DNA of 64,000 bases, taken from NCBI GenBank assembly GCA_944324495.1, contig CALUWN010000002.1:62001-126000 (forward strand), read 5' to 3'. The notes beneath the pieces were generated by a model. The model did not search any database, was not told the origin of the DNA, and saw only the letters and a program-made list of their open reading frames with translations. Within the stretch, counting starts at the first letter, position 1; each line of letters starts with the position of its first letter. The DNA comes from an uncultured Mucispirillum sp. GTDB lineage: Bacteria > Chrysiogenota > Deferribacteres > Deferribacterales > Mucispirillaceae. Positions 9,478 to 18,820 of the stretch are shown here, in pieces. Made by a program: the position numbers and the translations under genes.

Positions 9478-12400
9478 TTACCTATTTGCAACAGCTATAT
9501 TCCACATAGTTTCTGCTAGCTGGTTTATTTCATCATATGATAAATTATCAGTTAAATTTAATTCATCAATAAAATAATCTTGCAAAATATCTAGCACTTT
9601 CTTTTTTATATCAATTTTTTTATGAAAATCTACTTTTTTATTTTGTGCTATAACATCATAAATATGTAAAGTGATTTTTGCAATTTCATCTTTAGAGTTA
9701 TTTTTAAGTATAGTTTTTAGTTTCCTAAAATATGGGTGAGTTGCAGGGTTATTACTAATAGTTGCAGGTATATTTTCAGAATTATCTTTATAGTTTACAA
9801 CTTGATTTTGCACTTGTTTTACTTCTTCTAAAAGAGATTCTATATCTTCTTCTTTTATAAGTTTTAATCGTTTTATAATATCATCAATAATATCAGAAAA
9901 TTTTTGGTAAAATTCTTCATCTTGAAAATATCTTTCTTTAATAATCTTTTTAGTTTGTGCAGCAATAGCATCAGCTTGAGATTTTTTAGAAAGCCCGTTT
10001 TTATTATCTTCAATAAATGTATTAAATTCTTTTGAGTTGCTAATATTTATTTCTTTAGTAAGCACAGCTACTTCATCAGCACATAAGTAATCATCTAATA
10101 TTTTTTTAAGCTGATTTTTATATTTTGAAAAATCAATAATTTCAGCCATAGCTATTTTAGTAGCTTTTTTTATTTCCACATATTTTTTAAGTGTATTTTT
10201 ATATTCATTAATAGTATTAATAGAAAGTTTTGTGTGAAAATCAGGCAAAGCAAGGCAAGAATTAAATACATCAATAGAATTATTTACATTATTATAAAAA
10301 AGCTCTCGTTCAAAAGAGTTATCATTATTTTTCAAAAACTCCACATAGTCTGTAATTGTGGCATTTGGTTTAATGGTTTTAAATGTATTTTTAATATCAC
10401 TAAATATTTTTTCAAGTGATGCTATTAATTCATCGGTATTTTTTAGCATACTTTCTACATCGCTAGGGTTAAAGCCTGAAAAAAGTTGCATAGCATCTTT
10501 TAAGTTTTGGGCATTAGCTGAATAATCAATAATAAACCCATTATTTTTTTTCTGGCAATTATCATCACCATCAAACACTCTATTAACTCTAGCAATAGCC
10601 TGCATTAAGTTATGGTTTTCAAGCTGTTTTACAAGGTATAGCACAGTATTTCGTGGTGCATCAAAGCCAGTTAAAAGTTTATTTACTACTATTAAAAGCT
10701 CTACTTCATCAGTATTCTTTTTAAATTTTTCTATTGTTTGTTTTTCATATTTTTTAAGAGATGTTTCTTTTTTAATGGTATCTAAAAATTTAGCTACTAC
10801 ATTATTATAATCATCATCTTCATCATCGCTACCTGTATTATCATACTTATTATCATCAGATATTACAACGGCGGTATTTATTTTTTTATCTACAAACTGG
10901 TTATATTCTTGAAACCATTTATGAAAGCAAACAGCGGCATATTTAGAAGGTGCTACAAGTTGCCCTTTAAGCCCTGTACCCTTAAAGTTTTCTATAAAAT
11001 GTTCATATATATCCGTAGCTATCACATATATATACTTACTATTTTCTTTCATCATGGTACTAGAAACATATTTTTTAATTAAATCTTGCTTTTGTTTTTC
11101 ATTTAATTGTTTAGTAATACTATCAAACTTTTTATCTGCCATTATTTTATCAAGCCTTTGTTCTGCAAACCTGCCTTGATATATTAGTTGGCAAACAGCT
11201 TCATCTTCTTCTGCTGTTTTCATTTTATATGTATCTATTAAGTTATTATTAAATTTTTCAATGGTTTTACTTTGGGTTTTTGTCATAAGTGGTGTGCCAG
11301 TAAAGCCAATAATGCAGGCTTTAGGCATAATAGCTCGCATGGTGGCATGAGTTATACCGTCTTGAGTTCTATGAGCTTCATCTACAAATATAAAAATATT
11401 ACTATCATCATCAATGGAAGATGTAATGTTAAATTTATGAATAAGAGTAGTAGTAATAGAATGTATTTTTTTTGATTTTATTTTTTCTATTAAATCTTTT
11501 CCACTGCTGGCTTTTTCTACTATTACCCCTAGTTTATTATTAGAAAATGTTGCTTTTATTTGTTCATCTAAATCTATTCTATCTGTAACAATAAATATAC
11601 GGGAAAGTGGTATTTTTAGTATAAGTTTTGCAAGTAGCACCATAGTAAGTGATTTGCCACTACCTTGAGTATGCCATATAAGCCCCCCGTTTCTTGAGCC
11701 GTCCTCTTTATATGTGCTTATGCTTGCAAAGGCTTTTTTAACAGCAAAATATTGGTTGTATCTTGCTATTTTTTTTATTCCATTATCATATAAAATAAAG
11801 TTTTTAATAATATCTAGCACTCTTTCTTTTTGTAAAAGCCCATATATGCCTATATCTTGGCAAGTGGGCTCATTAGTGGTAGTTTGTGTATAGTCTGTAA
11901 TGCTTAAATCATGTAGCACTTTATTTAAAACATCACTTTCAAGTTCGTTATTAATAGTATGCAGTAGGGCATTACGGCTATCATCAGTATGGTTTTCTTT
12001 CCATAGGTTATAATAAGCGTGTGGTGTTTTATATGTGCCATATTTAAGGTTGGTAATATTTGTAGCAATATATATTTGTGGAAATAGGAAAAAATAAGGT
12101 GCATCAGTAGTAGCACTATTTCTAATAATTTGGTGTATTGCTTCATCAACTAAAACAGAGGGTTTTTTATTTTCAATAATGGCACAAGGTATGCCGTTTA
12201 TAAATAGTACTATATCAATGCGTATATGCTTTTTATCAATAATATTAAATTCAGAAGTAACATGGAAAATATTATTTTCTACATTATCAAAATCAATAAC
12301 CCTAATACTGCCGTCAGTTTTTTTGCCCTCAACATATTCTTGGGCACTTTCTGCCATAGTCAGCATATTATATACATTTAATGAAGCATCATCACTGCCA

Positions 12401-12645
12401 TTATTAAAGTTTATCTTTTGTAGCTCATATATTCTATTATGTATGGTTTTATCAGAAACAGTATCATCATTTATTTTACGCATAGCTTGAAAGGCTGTAT
12501 CTTCAAGTATATTTTTATAGTCCTGCTTATGTAATATTTGCCTAACTTCTTCGCGAGATAAATATGTATAGCCCATATTTATAATCTGGCGAATAGCAGA
12601 AAACTGCGATGTACTTTTTTCATCATAATTAGGTAAATTATTCAT
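9478..12645 (-). CDS. hsdR: Type I restriction enzyme, R (motor and endonuclease) subunit
   Basis: 1055 aa, a normal HsdR length. The N-terminal nuclease domain has IDIVLFINGIPCAIIENKKP (PD-(D/E)xK with the ExK at about residue 157). The helicase core follows: Walker A IWHTQGSGKSLTM (about 323), DEAH box FVDEAHRTQDG (about 423), motif III GFTGTPL, and motif VI QAIARVNRVFDG (about 685). A C-terminal helical domain then binds the methylase core. It translocates DNA and cuts unmodified DNA when complexed with HsdM2S. Its start overlaps the DUF2971 stop by 8 bp, with GGAGC upstream. No frameshift or missing motif is visible, so it looks functional. Confidence 0.96.
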   Translation of the reverse strand: MNNLPNYDEKSTSQFSAIRQIINMGYTYLSREEVRQILHKQDYKNILEDTAFQAMRKINDDTVSDKTIHNRIYELQKINFNNGSDDASLNVYNMLTMAESAQEYVEGKKTDGSIRVIDFDNVENNIFHVTSEFNIIDKKHIRIDIVLFINGIPCAIIENKKPSVLVDEAIHQIIRNSATTDAPYFFLFPQIYIATNITNLKYGTYKTPHAYYNLWKENHTDDSRNALLHTINNELESDVLNKVLHDLSITDYTQTTTNEPTCQDIGIYGLLQKERVLDIIKNFILYDNGIKKIARYNQYFAVKKAFASISTYKEDGSRNGGLIWHTQGSGKSLTMVLLAKLILKIPLSRIFIVTDRIDLDEQIKATFSNNKLGVIVEKASSGKDLIEKIKSKKIHSITTTLIHKFNITSSIDDDSNIFIFVDEAHRTQDGITHATMRAIMPKACIIGFTGTPLMTKTQSKTIEKFNNNLIDTYKMKTAEEDEAVCQLIYQGRFAEQRLDKIMADKKFDSITKQLNEKQKQDLIKKYVSSTMMKENSKYIYVIATDIYEHFIENFKGTGLKGQLVAPSKYAAVCFHKWFQEYNQFVDKKINTAVVISDDNKYDNTGSDDEDDDYNNVVAKFLDTIKKETSLKKYEKQTIEKFKKNTDEVELLIVVNKLLTGFDAPRNTVLYLVKQLENHNLMQAIARVNRVFDGDDNCQKKNNGFIIDYSANAQNLKDAMQLFSGFNPSDVESMLKNTDELIASLEKIFSDIKNTFKTIKPNATITDYVEFLKNNDNSFERELFYNNVNNSIDVFNSCLALPDFHTKLSINTINEYKNTLKKYVEIKKATKIAMAEIIDFSKYKNQLKKILDDYLCADEVAVLTKEINISNSKEFNTFIEDNKNGLSKKSQADAIAAQTKKIIKERYFQDEEFYQKFSDIIDDIIKRLKLIKEEDIESLLEEVKQVQNQVVNYKDNSENIPATISNNPATHPYFRKLKTILKNNSKDEIAKITLHIYDVIAQNKKVDFHKKIDIKKKVLDILQDYFIDELNLTDNLSYDEINQLAETMWNIAVANR

Positions 12646-14050
12646 TGTTTTGCTCCGTAAGGGGTGTGTATGTTACTTCAAATTTATAAAAATTAATATT
12701 TTGATATTCTGTATCTAAAAATGCTTGATAGAAATTAAAAGTACTAAAATCTTTTTTATTTTTATCACATAATTTTTTTATAATATTTATTATTTTTAAT
12801 TTTTTACTTAATGGAGTTTTCATACCAAAAATTATTCCATCAAGATAATGAAAATCATATTTATATATTTTATCTTTTATTTCATTTCTTTCAGGTAAAA
12901 TAAGACGATATTCTTCTTCATAACTCCATTGTTTAGTTTTGTATAGTGGAAGTGTAAGTAAATTTTTTTCATTTTGAATATAGTGTTCATTTGTTTTATA
13001 ATCATCATATAATTTACTTTTGTTGTTTGTTAAAAAATCTCTATACCAATTATCTTTTGTTTTTTCATCATCATCTAGAAAACTATAAAAGAAATTAATA
13101 GTATTATCTTTGTATTCATAATTGATTTTTTTAAATTCTAAAGTAATATTTTTCGGTGGTCTATTTTTTGTATAAGTATCATTTTTAAAAAATTCCATTT
13201 TATTATCCATATTTTTATAAACTAGGCATATTCCATTATGGTTTTCTGTATAGTGACTCCACATAACAGGATTTCTAATATCAGTATTAAAACTTGCAAT
13301 ATAATTTTTTGCTCTAACGAAATTAGCAAGGTAATTAACATACTCATCTATAAATTTTCCATAAAAAATGTATTGATGTAATTTTTCACTAAGTGGAAAC
13401 CTTGTTTTATCAATCAATGGAGTATAAAGCAAATCATCAAAAAATTGCATTGCTACAACAGGGCATGATGTTTCATTATAATGGAGTTCTATCTCTCTTT
13501 TATATATCAATAAAGAATCAATATTTCCTTTTATTGCATTTTTTATAAACTCAATAGATTCATTTGCTGTTTTTTTATATAAATGAGAAGCAATAATTTC
13601 AAGTATTATCACATGTATTATTAAGAGATATACTTTTAATGCTTCAGCAGTAACTTTATTATCTTGCTTAAAAATATCATCTATATATTTGGTGAAATAT
13701 TCTCTAAATGTTTTATATATTTCAACAAATAAATCATAATAAGCATTTGTATATACAAAATCATCAATTGGATTTAAAATATTAAAAGTACTAATTTTTA
13801 TAATTTTTTTAGGATTTCCTTTTAACTCATTTGCTAGTAAACATCTAGATAAGCATAAAATATAATTTTTAAATAAATTATGCCACATTATACTATCCCC
13901 TTGAAATATTACAGTTTTATATGCTTCCATTGGGTCATTAAGTTCTTCATTTGAAGCAAAATAAATCTCAAGGTTTTCAAGTTCTTTATATTCAAATATA
14001 TGTTTTAATTTTCTAAATCTGTAAAAATATTTATTTTGTTCTTCTGCCAT
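12638..14050 (-). CDS. DUF2971 family protein
   Basis: 470 aa, longer than many DUF2971 proteins. Recognisable segments are YRFRKLKHIFEYKELENLEI with FASNEELNDPME at the N-terminus, NPVMWSHYTENHNGICLVYK in the middle, and KTKQWSYEEEYRLIL near the C-terminus. These are the classic DUF2971 landmarks. The biochemical function is unknown; the family recurs in mobile and defence contexts. The gene is embedded between a small membrane protein and hsdR and overlaps hsdR by 8 bp, so it is co-translated with the restriction subunit. A helical insertion (about residues 80-180) separates the N-terminal and central motifs. Confidence 0.85.
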   Translation of the reverse strand: MAEEQNKYFYRFRKLKHIFEYKELENLEIYFASNEELNDPMEAYKTVIFQGDSIMWHNLFKNYILCLSRCLLANELKGNPKKIIKISTFNILNPIDDFVYTNAYYDLFVEIYKTFREYFTKYIDDIFKQDNKVTAEALKVYLLIIHVIILEIIASHLYKKTANESIEFIKNAIKGNIDSLLIYKREIELHYNETSCPVVAMQFFDDLLYTPLIDKTRFPLSEKLHQYIFYGKFIDEYVNYLANFVRAKNYIASFNTDIRNPVMWSHYTENHNGICLVYKNMDNKMEFFKNDTYTKNRPPKNITLEFKKINYEYKDNTINFFYSFLDDDEKTKDNWYRDFLTNNKSKLYDDYKTNEHYIQNEKNLLTLPLYKTKQWSYEEEYRLILPERNEIKDKIYKYDFHYLDGIIFGMKTPLSKKLKIINIIKKLCDKNKKDFSTFNFYQAFLDTEYQNINFYKFEVTYTPLTEQNNE

Positions 14051-14059
14051 AAATTATTC

Positions 14060-14665
14060 CTATATTATTTTAATATTATTATATCTTTCTTGTATCAATT
14101 TTTTTATTTCTTTTAAATTATTATCTAGAATATTAACTAGTTCATCTATTTTTTTATCTAATATAACTAAGTCCTCATAGCTAAAACTTAATGATACTTC
14201 ATTATGAAATTTTGAAAAATAGAGTACTATTTTATTAATCTCTTCTTCAATTTTCTCTGGGGTATAAATAGCATAATAGTAATATCGTTTTTTATACTCT
14301 GAAAGTGTATTTAATAATAATTTTGTTTTTTCTATATAAAAATCTTTATTATCTAGCTTACATCTATTATACTTTACATCTGCCGAAATATGACCACCTA
14401 TTTCTGCTACAATTATTGATATTTCACCAATAGTCCGCATAGAGTTTTCTATTGCTTGTTGTTCCAAATCAAATAATGCTTTGCTAACATGTATTTTTGT
14501 ATCATTTTTCGCATTATGGTCTGATATTGCTTTATTTGCTCTTTCATCTACTTTACTTTCAAATAACTTAAATATTATTTTTCTTATAAAAGGTAACCCA
14601 ATAGCTGAACCAATAGCTATTATGCCACCACCTAAACCAGCTAAAAAATTGTAAAATGTAACCAT
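14060..14665 (-). CDS. Hypothetical membrane-anchored coiled-coil protein, 201 aa
   Basis: Unrecognised. The N-terminal glycine-rich hydrophobic segment (FLAGLGGGIIAIGSAIGLPF) is followed by a long charged helical region to the C-terminus (LDKKIDELVNILDNNLKEIK), suggesting a single-pass anchor with a cytosolic coiled coil. GGGAG lies 7 nt before the ATG. It sits 9 bp upstream of the DUF2971 gene, and the two may form a unit inserted between hsdS and hsdR. It is an unusual resident of a type I restriction operon. Confidence 0.6.
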   Translation of the reverse strand: MVTFYNFLAGLGGGIIAIGSAIGLPFIRKIIFKLFESKVDERANKAISDHNAKNDTKIHVSKALFDLEQQAIENSMRTIGEISIIVAEIGGHISADVKYNRCKLDNKDFYIEKTKLLLNTLSEYKKRYYYYAIYTPEKIEEEINKIVLYFSKFHNEVSLSFSYEDLVILDKKIDELVNILDNNLKEIKKLIQERYNNIKII

Positions 14666-14691
14666 ATATAAACTCCCTTTGCCTTATTTTT

Positions 14692-14982
14692 TTACACCCT
14701 AACTTTTCCAGTTAGTAAATTTTGCATTAGTCTTATTAAATTTTTTTATAAAAATTCGTCCTTGAATTTTTATAATTACGCAACTACGGAAGTAAATTCC
14801 TTGTTGCTTACGCAAGCGACGGCTCGTCCTGAGCCTTAAAAAAAGGACTTTACACCCTAACTTTTCCAGTTAATAAATTTTGCATAAGTCTTATTAAATT
14901 TTTATAATTACGCAACTACGGAAGTAAATTCCTTGTTGCTTACGCAAGCGACGGCTCGTCCTGAGCCTGAAAAAAAAGGACT
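14692..14982. repeat. Tandem repeat carrying two extra copies of the hsdS 3' end
   Basis: This 317-bp gap between hsdS and the next gene is filled by a tandem repeat. The last ~40 bp of hsdS (from 14983) recur at 14850 and again at 14692, giving spacings of 133 and 158 bp. The longer one carries an extra insertion of about 25 bp. Between copies lies a ~65-bp segment, at about 14771-14836 and 14902-14968, that folds into three consecutive hairpins: GGAA-GTAAA-TTCC, GTTGCTT-ACGC-AAGCGAC (one G:U), and GGCTC-GTCCT-GAGCC. No coding frame is apparent. Confidence 0.85.
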
Positions 14983-16137
14983 TTACACCCTAACTTTTCC
15001 AGTTAGTAAATTTTGCATAAGTCCTTTTTTTTGCTCTGTATATAGTTTTAATTGCTTATTTAATAACTCTATTTCTTTATCTGCACTAGATAAAATATCA
15101 GCAATAGCTTTTTGCTCGCAAAAAGAAATTTTAGGAATAAATAACTGGCAAATATCATTTTTATATATATGTGGTTGAGCTCCACCTGTTTGTAGAGAAT
15201 AAAGTTTATTTTGTTGCAATTTTAATATATAAAATAAAAATATTGTATCAAATACATCTTTTTTTCCATATAATACACTACAATCTGAAGCCCATATAGG
15301 ATAATTATGATACCATATATATCCAGCATAAGCACCAGATGCACTTATAGTAATTATATTATGAAAATTATAAGCATTATGGAAATAAGGAATTTCTCTT
15401 CCTGCTGCAATTACTGGTATTATGCCATTGTTTGCGATTTCTGAAGTTAAGGGTTGCCCTTTTTTATATATGATTTCTTTATCTACTACTTCCCCCAATT
15501 TGATTGTTTTCCATTCATCAGTAAAGCCTTGAAGTCTTTTTTTGCCAGTTAGTAGTGCTTGCATTAAGCCTTTTTTTTGTTTTTCTTTATATGCAATTAA
15601 GTCTTTTGTTTGCTCTATTGCTTTATCCCATAAGGATAATATTTCAGCAATTTTTTTCTGCTCTTCCAGTGGGGGAACTGGGATATAACAAGAATAAAAA
15701 TTTTCTGAATTAAGATTTAATAGACCATCATTTCTTACTCCTGCATTAATTAGCCTATATAGTTGCTTATTTAAAAAACCACTTATAAATAATTGTTCGT
15801 AATAAAAGCAATTATGATTTTTTATTCTAAAGCATTCAAAAACATTTGGAATTGCGGCATGTTCTCTATCTTTTAACAAATAAATACAACCTTGTGGATA
15901 CTTTTTTGAATTTCCTTTATTATATGCAAAATCATATTTTTTTATTTTGATATATTTTTCATATTGTTTTCCTGCTAAATCTCTACCAAATTTTTCTGTT
16001 TGATTAACAAAACCTATTCCTGCTGATATACTTAATGGCTCTAATTGTTCAGATAAAACCCTAGTATTATTAATTTCTACCACTTCCCCTAACTTTTTTA
16101 CTTCCCAAGCTTGTGGCACTTGTATATTTTCACTCAT
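14983..16137 (-). CDS. hsdS: Type I restriction enzyme, S (specificity) subunit
   Basis: 384 aa with the standard TRD1-CR1-TRD2-CR2 layout. TRD1 starts AWEVKKLGEVVEINN. The first conserved helix ends KGLMQALLTGKKRL (about residues 185-200). TRD2 starts DEWKTIKLGEVVDKE, and the second helix ends KGLMQNLLTGKVRV at the C-terminus. It selects the bipartite target sequence of the HsdM/HsdR complex. Both the promoter-proximal leader (shared with rhuM) and the 3' end (copied twice downstream) are involved in repeats, and the 3' tail is flanked by a 13-bp inverted repeat (14970-14982 and 15020-15032). This suggests that the gene end has been a recombination site. Confidence 0.95.
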   Translation of the reverse strand: MSENIQVPQAWEVKKLGEVVEINNTRVLSEQLEPLSISAGIGFVNQTEKFGRDLAGKQYEKYIKIKKYDFAYNKGNSKKYPQGCIYLLKDREHAAIPNVFECFRIKNHNCFYYEQLFISGFLNKQLYRLINAGVRNDGLLNLNSENFYSCYIPVPPLEEQKKIAEILSLWDKAIEQTKDLIAYKEKQKKGLMQALLTGKKRLQGFTDEWKTIKLGEVVDKEIIYKKGQPLTSEIANNGIIPVIAAGREIPYFHNAYNFHNIITISASGAYAGYIWYHNYPIWASDCSVLYGKKDVFDTIFLFYILKLQQNKLYSLQTGGAQPHIYKNDICQLFIPKISFCEQKAIADILSSADKEIELLNKQLKLYTEQKKGLMQNLLTGKVRV

Positions 16138-16166
16138 ATTTCACCCATAAATCATTGATAAATAAC

Positions 16167-16189
16167 CAATGTGCAAATTTTGCACATTG
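16167..16189. promoter_or_regulatory. 23-bp palindrome in the hsdS leader
   Basis: Arms CAATGTGCAAA and TTTGCACATTG around a central T form a perfect 11-bp palindrome. It lies between the rhuM stop and the hsdS start, about 30 bp before the hsdS ATG. An identical copy with matching flanks lies before rhuM (17225-17247). It could be an operator or an RNA hairpin controlling the downstream gene. Confidence 0.6.
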
Positions 16190-16193
16190 CTTT

Positions 16194-17195
16194 TTATTTG
16201 TTTTTATGCTTTATTTTTCTTGTAATAGTTTCAAGTTCTAACATATCCTGCTTATCTGCTTCCTCTGCTTCCTCTGCTTCTGCCTTTTTACGGGCATTAT
16301 TAAATATTTCGTATTTTTGATATGCTATTTGTTCTGCTTCTTGTTTGGAAATGCTCCCATGTGATTTTAATATTTCATATTCATTAAAATCTAAAAAAGT
16401 ATCTATTTTTTCTTTCCAGTCATTTATTTTTATAGCTATTCTTCTTTCTGCTTGGTTTTCTGCATAATCTAAAAACATAGTTACAAGCCTTTCTAATTCT
16501 TTTACTTCTGTTTCTACAAGATAATTTTTTGCAACTATCACATCTGTTTTTCTTACCCTTGATTTTTCCCAAGTTTGCAAGTTCATATTTGGTTTTGTTT
16601 CATCTGCCCTTTCTATAATTATTTCTGCCGCTGTTTTTTTAGTAACTGCATATAACATTTTATTTTGTACTTCTGCAAAAAAGAGCTGTATATCATTACT
16701 TTTAGGGTCATAGTCTTGAGATAATGCAAATAAATCTTTTATCTTTTGATAAAATCTTTTTTCACTAGCTCTTATTTCCCTTATTTTTTCTAATAATTCA
16801 TCAAAATAATCCCATTTACTAGGATTTTTAAGCCTTTCGGAGTTAATAGAAAAACCTTTGATAATATATTCTTTAATTACTTGAGTAACCCATTTTCTAA
16901 AATTTATAGCTATACTGGAATTTGTCCTATACCCTACAGCTAAAATTATATCAAGACTGAAAAATTCTACTGGTTTGTCAGAATTTAACTGTATTACTTT
17001 TTTCATATTTGTTTCTTTATCTACTTCATTATCTGCAAATATATTATTTATATGCCTTGATACCCCTGTTCTATCAATATTGTAAAGTTTTGCAATACTA
17101 TCCCTATCTAGCCATAATGTCTCATTTTCTAAATCTAGCTGTAAATCTAATTTTCCATTTTTTGTTTCATATATAATTAACTGTTTTTCACTCAT
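16194..17195 (-). CDS. RhuM family protein
   Basis: 333 aa. The N-terminus has LDLENETLWLDRDSIAKLYN, an HTH-like segment (IDRTGVSRHINNIF), and FFSLDIILAVGYRTNSSIAI, the hallmark of the RhuM (virulence_RhuM) family. The C-terminal half is helical, with AEVQNKMLYAVTKKTAAEII, and ends in a lysine/glutamate-rich tail containing a short repeat (EAEEAEEAD). RhuM genes are often nested inside type I restriction operons; the molecular function is unknown. The HTH-like region would fit a DNA-binding role, perhaps at the palindromes that precede this gene and hsdS. Confidence 0.9.
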   Translation of the reverse strand: MSEKQLIIYETKNGKLDLQLDLENETLWLDRDSIAKLYNIDRTGVSRHINNIFADNEVDKETNMKKVIQLNSDKPVEFFSLDIILAVGYRTNSSIAINFRKWVTQVIKEYIIKGFSINSERLKNPSKWDYFDELLEKIREIRASEKRFYQKIKDLFALSQDYDPKSNDIQLFFAEVQNKMLYAVTKKTAAEIIIERADETKPNMNLQTWEKSRVRKTDVIVAKNYLVETEVKELERLVTMFLDYAENQAERRIAIKINDWKEKIDTFLDFNEYEILKSHGSISKQEAEQIAYQKYEIFNNARKKAEAEEAEEADKQDMLELETITRKIKHKNK

Positions 17196-17224
17196 TTTTC
17201 ACCCATAACTTATTGATAAATAAC

Positions 17225-17247
17225 CAATGTGCAAATTTTGCACATTG
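17225..17247. promoter_or_regulatory. 23-bp palindrome in the rhuM leader (duplicate of that before hsdS)
   Basis: Same palindrome as at 16167-16189, located 29 bp before the rhuM ATG. The similarity extends on both sides over about 55 bp and into the first codons (both proteins begin MSE), so the whole leader plus start was duplicated. Confidence 0.6.
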
Positions 17248-17329
17248 CTTTCCTGTGAATATACTACACATATAAATATATAATATATTCCCCAGTTGTA
17301 AAGGATTTCTTTACAACTGGTATATTTTG

Positions 17330-18820
17330 CTATAAGCCTAAGTTTTTTAAATGCTCTTGCATAGCTTTTTTTACAGTTTCTAGCTCTTTTTCTAAGCTTT
17401 CAATTTTGCTTGCAATTTCTTTCATATCCACTTGCTCTTCTTCTTCAAAAGTATCAACATAGCGGGGGATATTTAAGTTATAGTCGTTTTCTTTCACTTC
17501 TTCATAGCTTGCTTTATGGCTATATTTTTCTATTTCCTTGCGTTCTTTATAGGTTGTATATATTTTATCTATTATTTCACTGCTTAGTTCGTTTTGTGTT
17601 TTGTTTTGTATATATTCTTTACTAGCATCAATAAATAAAATATCTTTTCTATTTTCGTTTGCTCCACCAAGTTGCCTGCTTTTATCAAATATTAATATGG
17701 CTACAGGTATGCCTGTTGTTTGAAATAAACCACTAGGCAAGCCTATTACAGCATCTAGTATATTTTCTTCTATTAATGATTTACGAATGGCTGCTTCACT
17801 TGCCCCCCTAAAAAGCACACCATGTGGCACAATTACTGCCACTCTGCCTTCTCTTTCCTTTGCTACTTCTACCATATGGCTTATAAAAGCATAGTCGCCC
17901 TTACTTTTTGGTGGCATACCACGGTGAAAACGGTGAAATTCATCAGATTCTAAATTTTCAGCACCCCATTTATCCAGTGAAAATGGTGGGTTTGCTACTA
18001 CTATTTCAAATTTTTGTAAGCCTTTTTCATCTCTTATAAGCGGGTTATTTAATGTATCGCCCCAAAATATTTCTGCATCATTAATATTATGTATAAACAT
18101 ATTCATTCTAGCCAAGTTATATGTGCTACCCACTTTTTCCTGCCCGTATATAGCATAGTCATCACTTCCCACTTCTTCTGCCACCTGTATAAGCAGTGAG
18201 CCAGAACCGCAAGTTGGGTCGCATATTCTATCCCCCTTTTTAGGCATGGCAAGTTTTGCAAGTAGTTTTGATACAGTTTCTGGGGTAAAAAATTCACCAG
18301 CTTTTTTTCCTGCATCGCTTGCAAACTGTTTTAAAAGATACATATATGATTTGCCTAATATGTCAGATTTGCCAGCTTCTGTTAAATCAATACTTGCAAA
18401 ATCTCTTAAAAGGTTAGAAAGCATTTGGTTTCTTTGGTCTGCTTGCCCTAGTATTGACTGGCTATTAAAATCAACTGTAAAAATATCTTTTAAATGCTCT
18501 TCGTTGGCTTCTTCTATGGCATGAAGTGCTTTATTTATTATCTCCCCCAAATTATCTGCCGATATTTGCTCTAGCACTTTATCAAAAGATGCATCCTCTG
18601 GTATTTTAAAACGCATATTGTTCTTTTTTATCTCAAGGCGTGGGTTATCCTTGCCATATTTTTCTATTAACTGCGCTAGTTCCACCTTATGCATATCACT
18701 TATATATTTAAAAAATAACATTGTAAGTGCATAGTCTTTAAAAATACTTGCATCTACTATCCCGCGGGAAGAATTTGCTGCGTCCCATAATGTTGTATTA
18801 AGTTTTTCTTGGCTTATCAT
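17330..18820 (-). CDS. hsdM: Type I restriction enzyme, M (adenine methyltransferase) subunit
   Basis: 496 aa. The N-terminal HsdM_N helical domain starts TTLWDAANSSRGIVDASIFK. Methyltransferase motif I is DRICDPTCGSGSLLIQ (about residue 202) and motif IV is VVANPPFSL (about 277), the NPPF of N6-adenine enzymes. A C-terminal coiled coil (EIASKIESLEKELETVKKA) contacts HsdS. Its ATG overlaps the stop of the half-S gene (ATGA), with GGAG 7 nt upstream. It modifies host DNA and forms the M2S core for HsdR. Confidence 0.97.
   Translation of the reverse strand: MISQEKLNTTLWDAANSSRGIVDASIFKDYALTMLFFKYISDMHKVELAQLIEKYGKDNPRLEIKKNNMRFKIPEDASFDKVLEQISADNLGEIINKALHAIEEANEEHLKDIFTVDFNSQSILGQADQRNQMLSNLLRDFASIDLTEAGKSDILGKSYMYLLKQFASDAGKKAGEFFTPETVSKLLAKLAMPKKGDRICDPTCGSGSLLIQVAEEVGSDDYAIYGQEKVGSTYNLARMNMFIHNINDAEIFWGDTLNNPLIRDEKGLQKFEIVVANPPFSLDKWGAENLESDEFHRFHRGMPPKSKGDYAFISHMVEVAKEREGRVAVIVPHGVLFRGASEAAIRKSLIEENILDAVIGLPSGLFQTTGIPVAILIFDKSRQLGGANENRKDILFIDASKEYIQNKTQNELSSEIIDKIYTTYKERKEIEKYSHKASYEEVKENDYNLNIPRYVDTFEEEEQVDMKEIASKIESLEKELETVKKAMQEHLKNLGL

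Noticed and set aside
14692-14982. CRISPR array
   Set aside because: Only two to three repeats, 133-158 bp period, spacers are themselves repeated, and the repeat is the end of hsdS; no cas genes.
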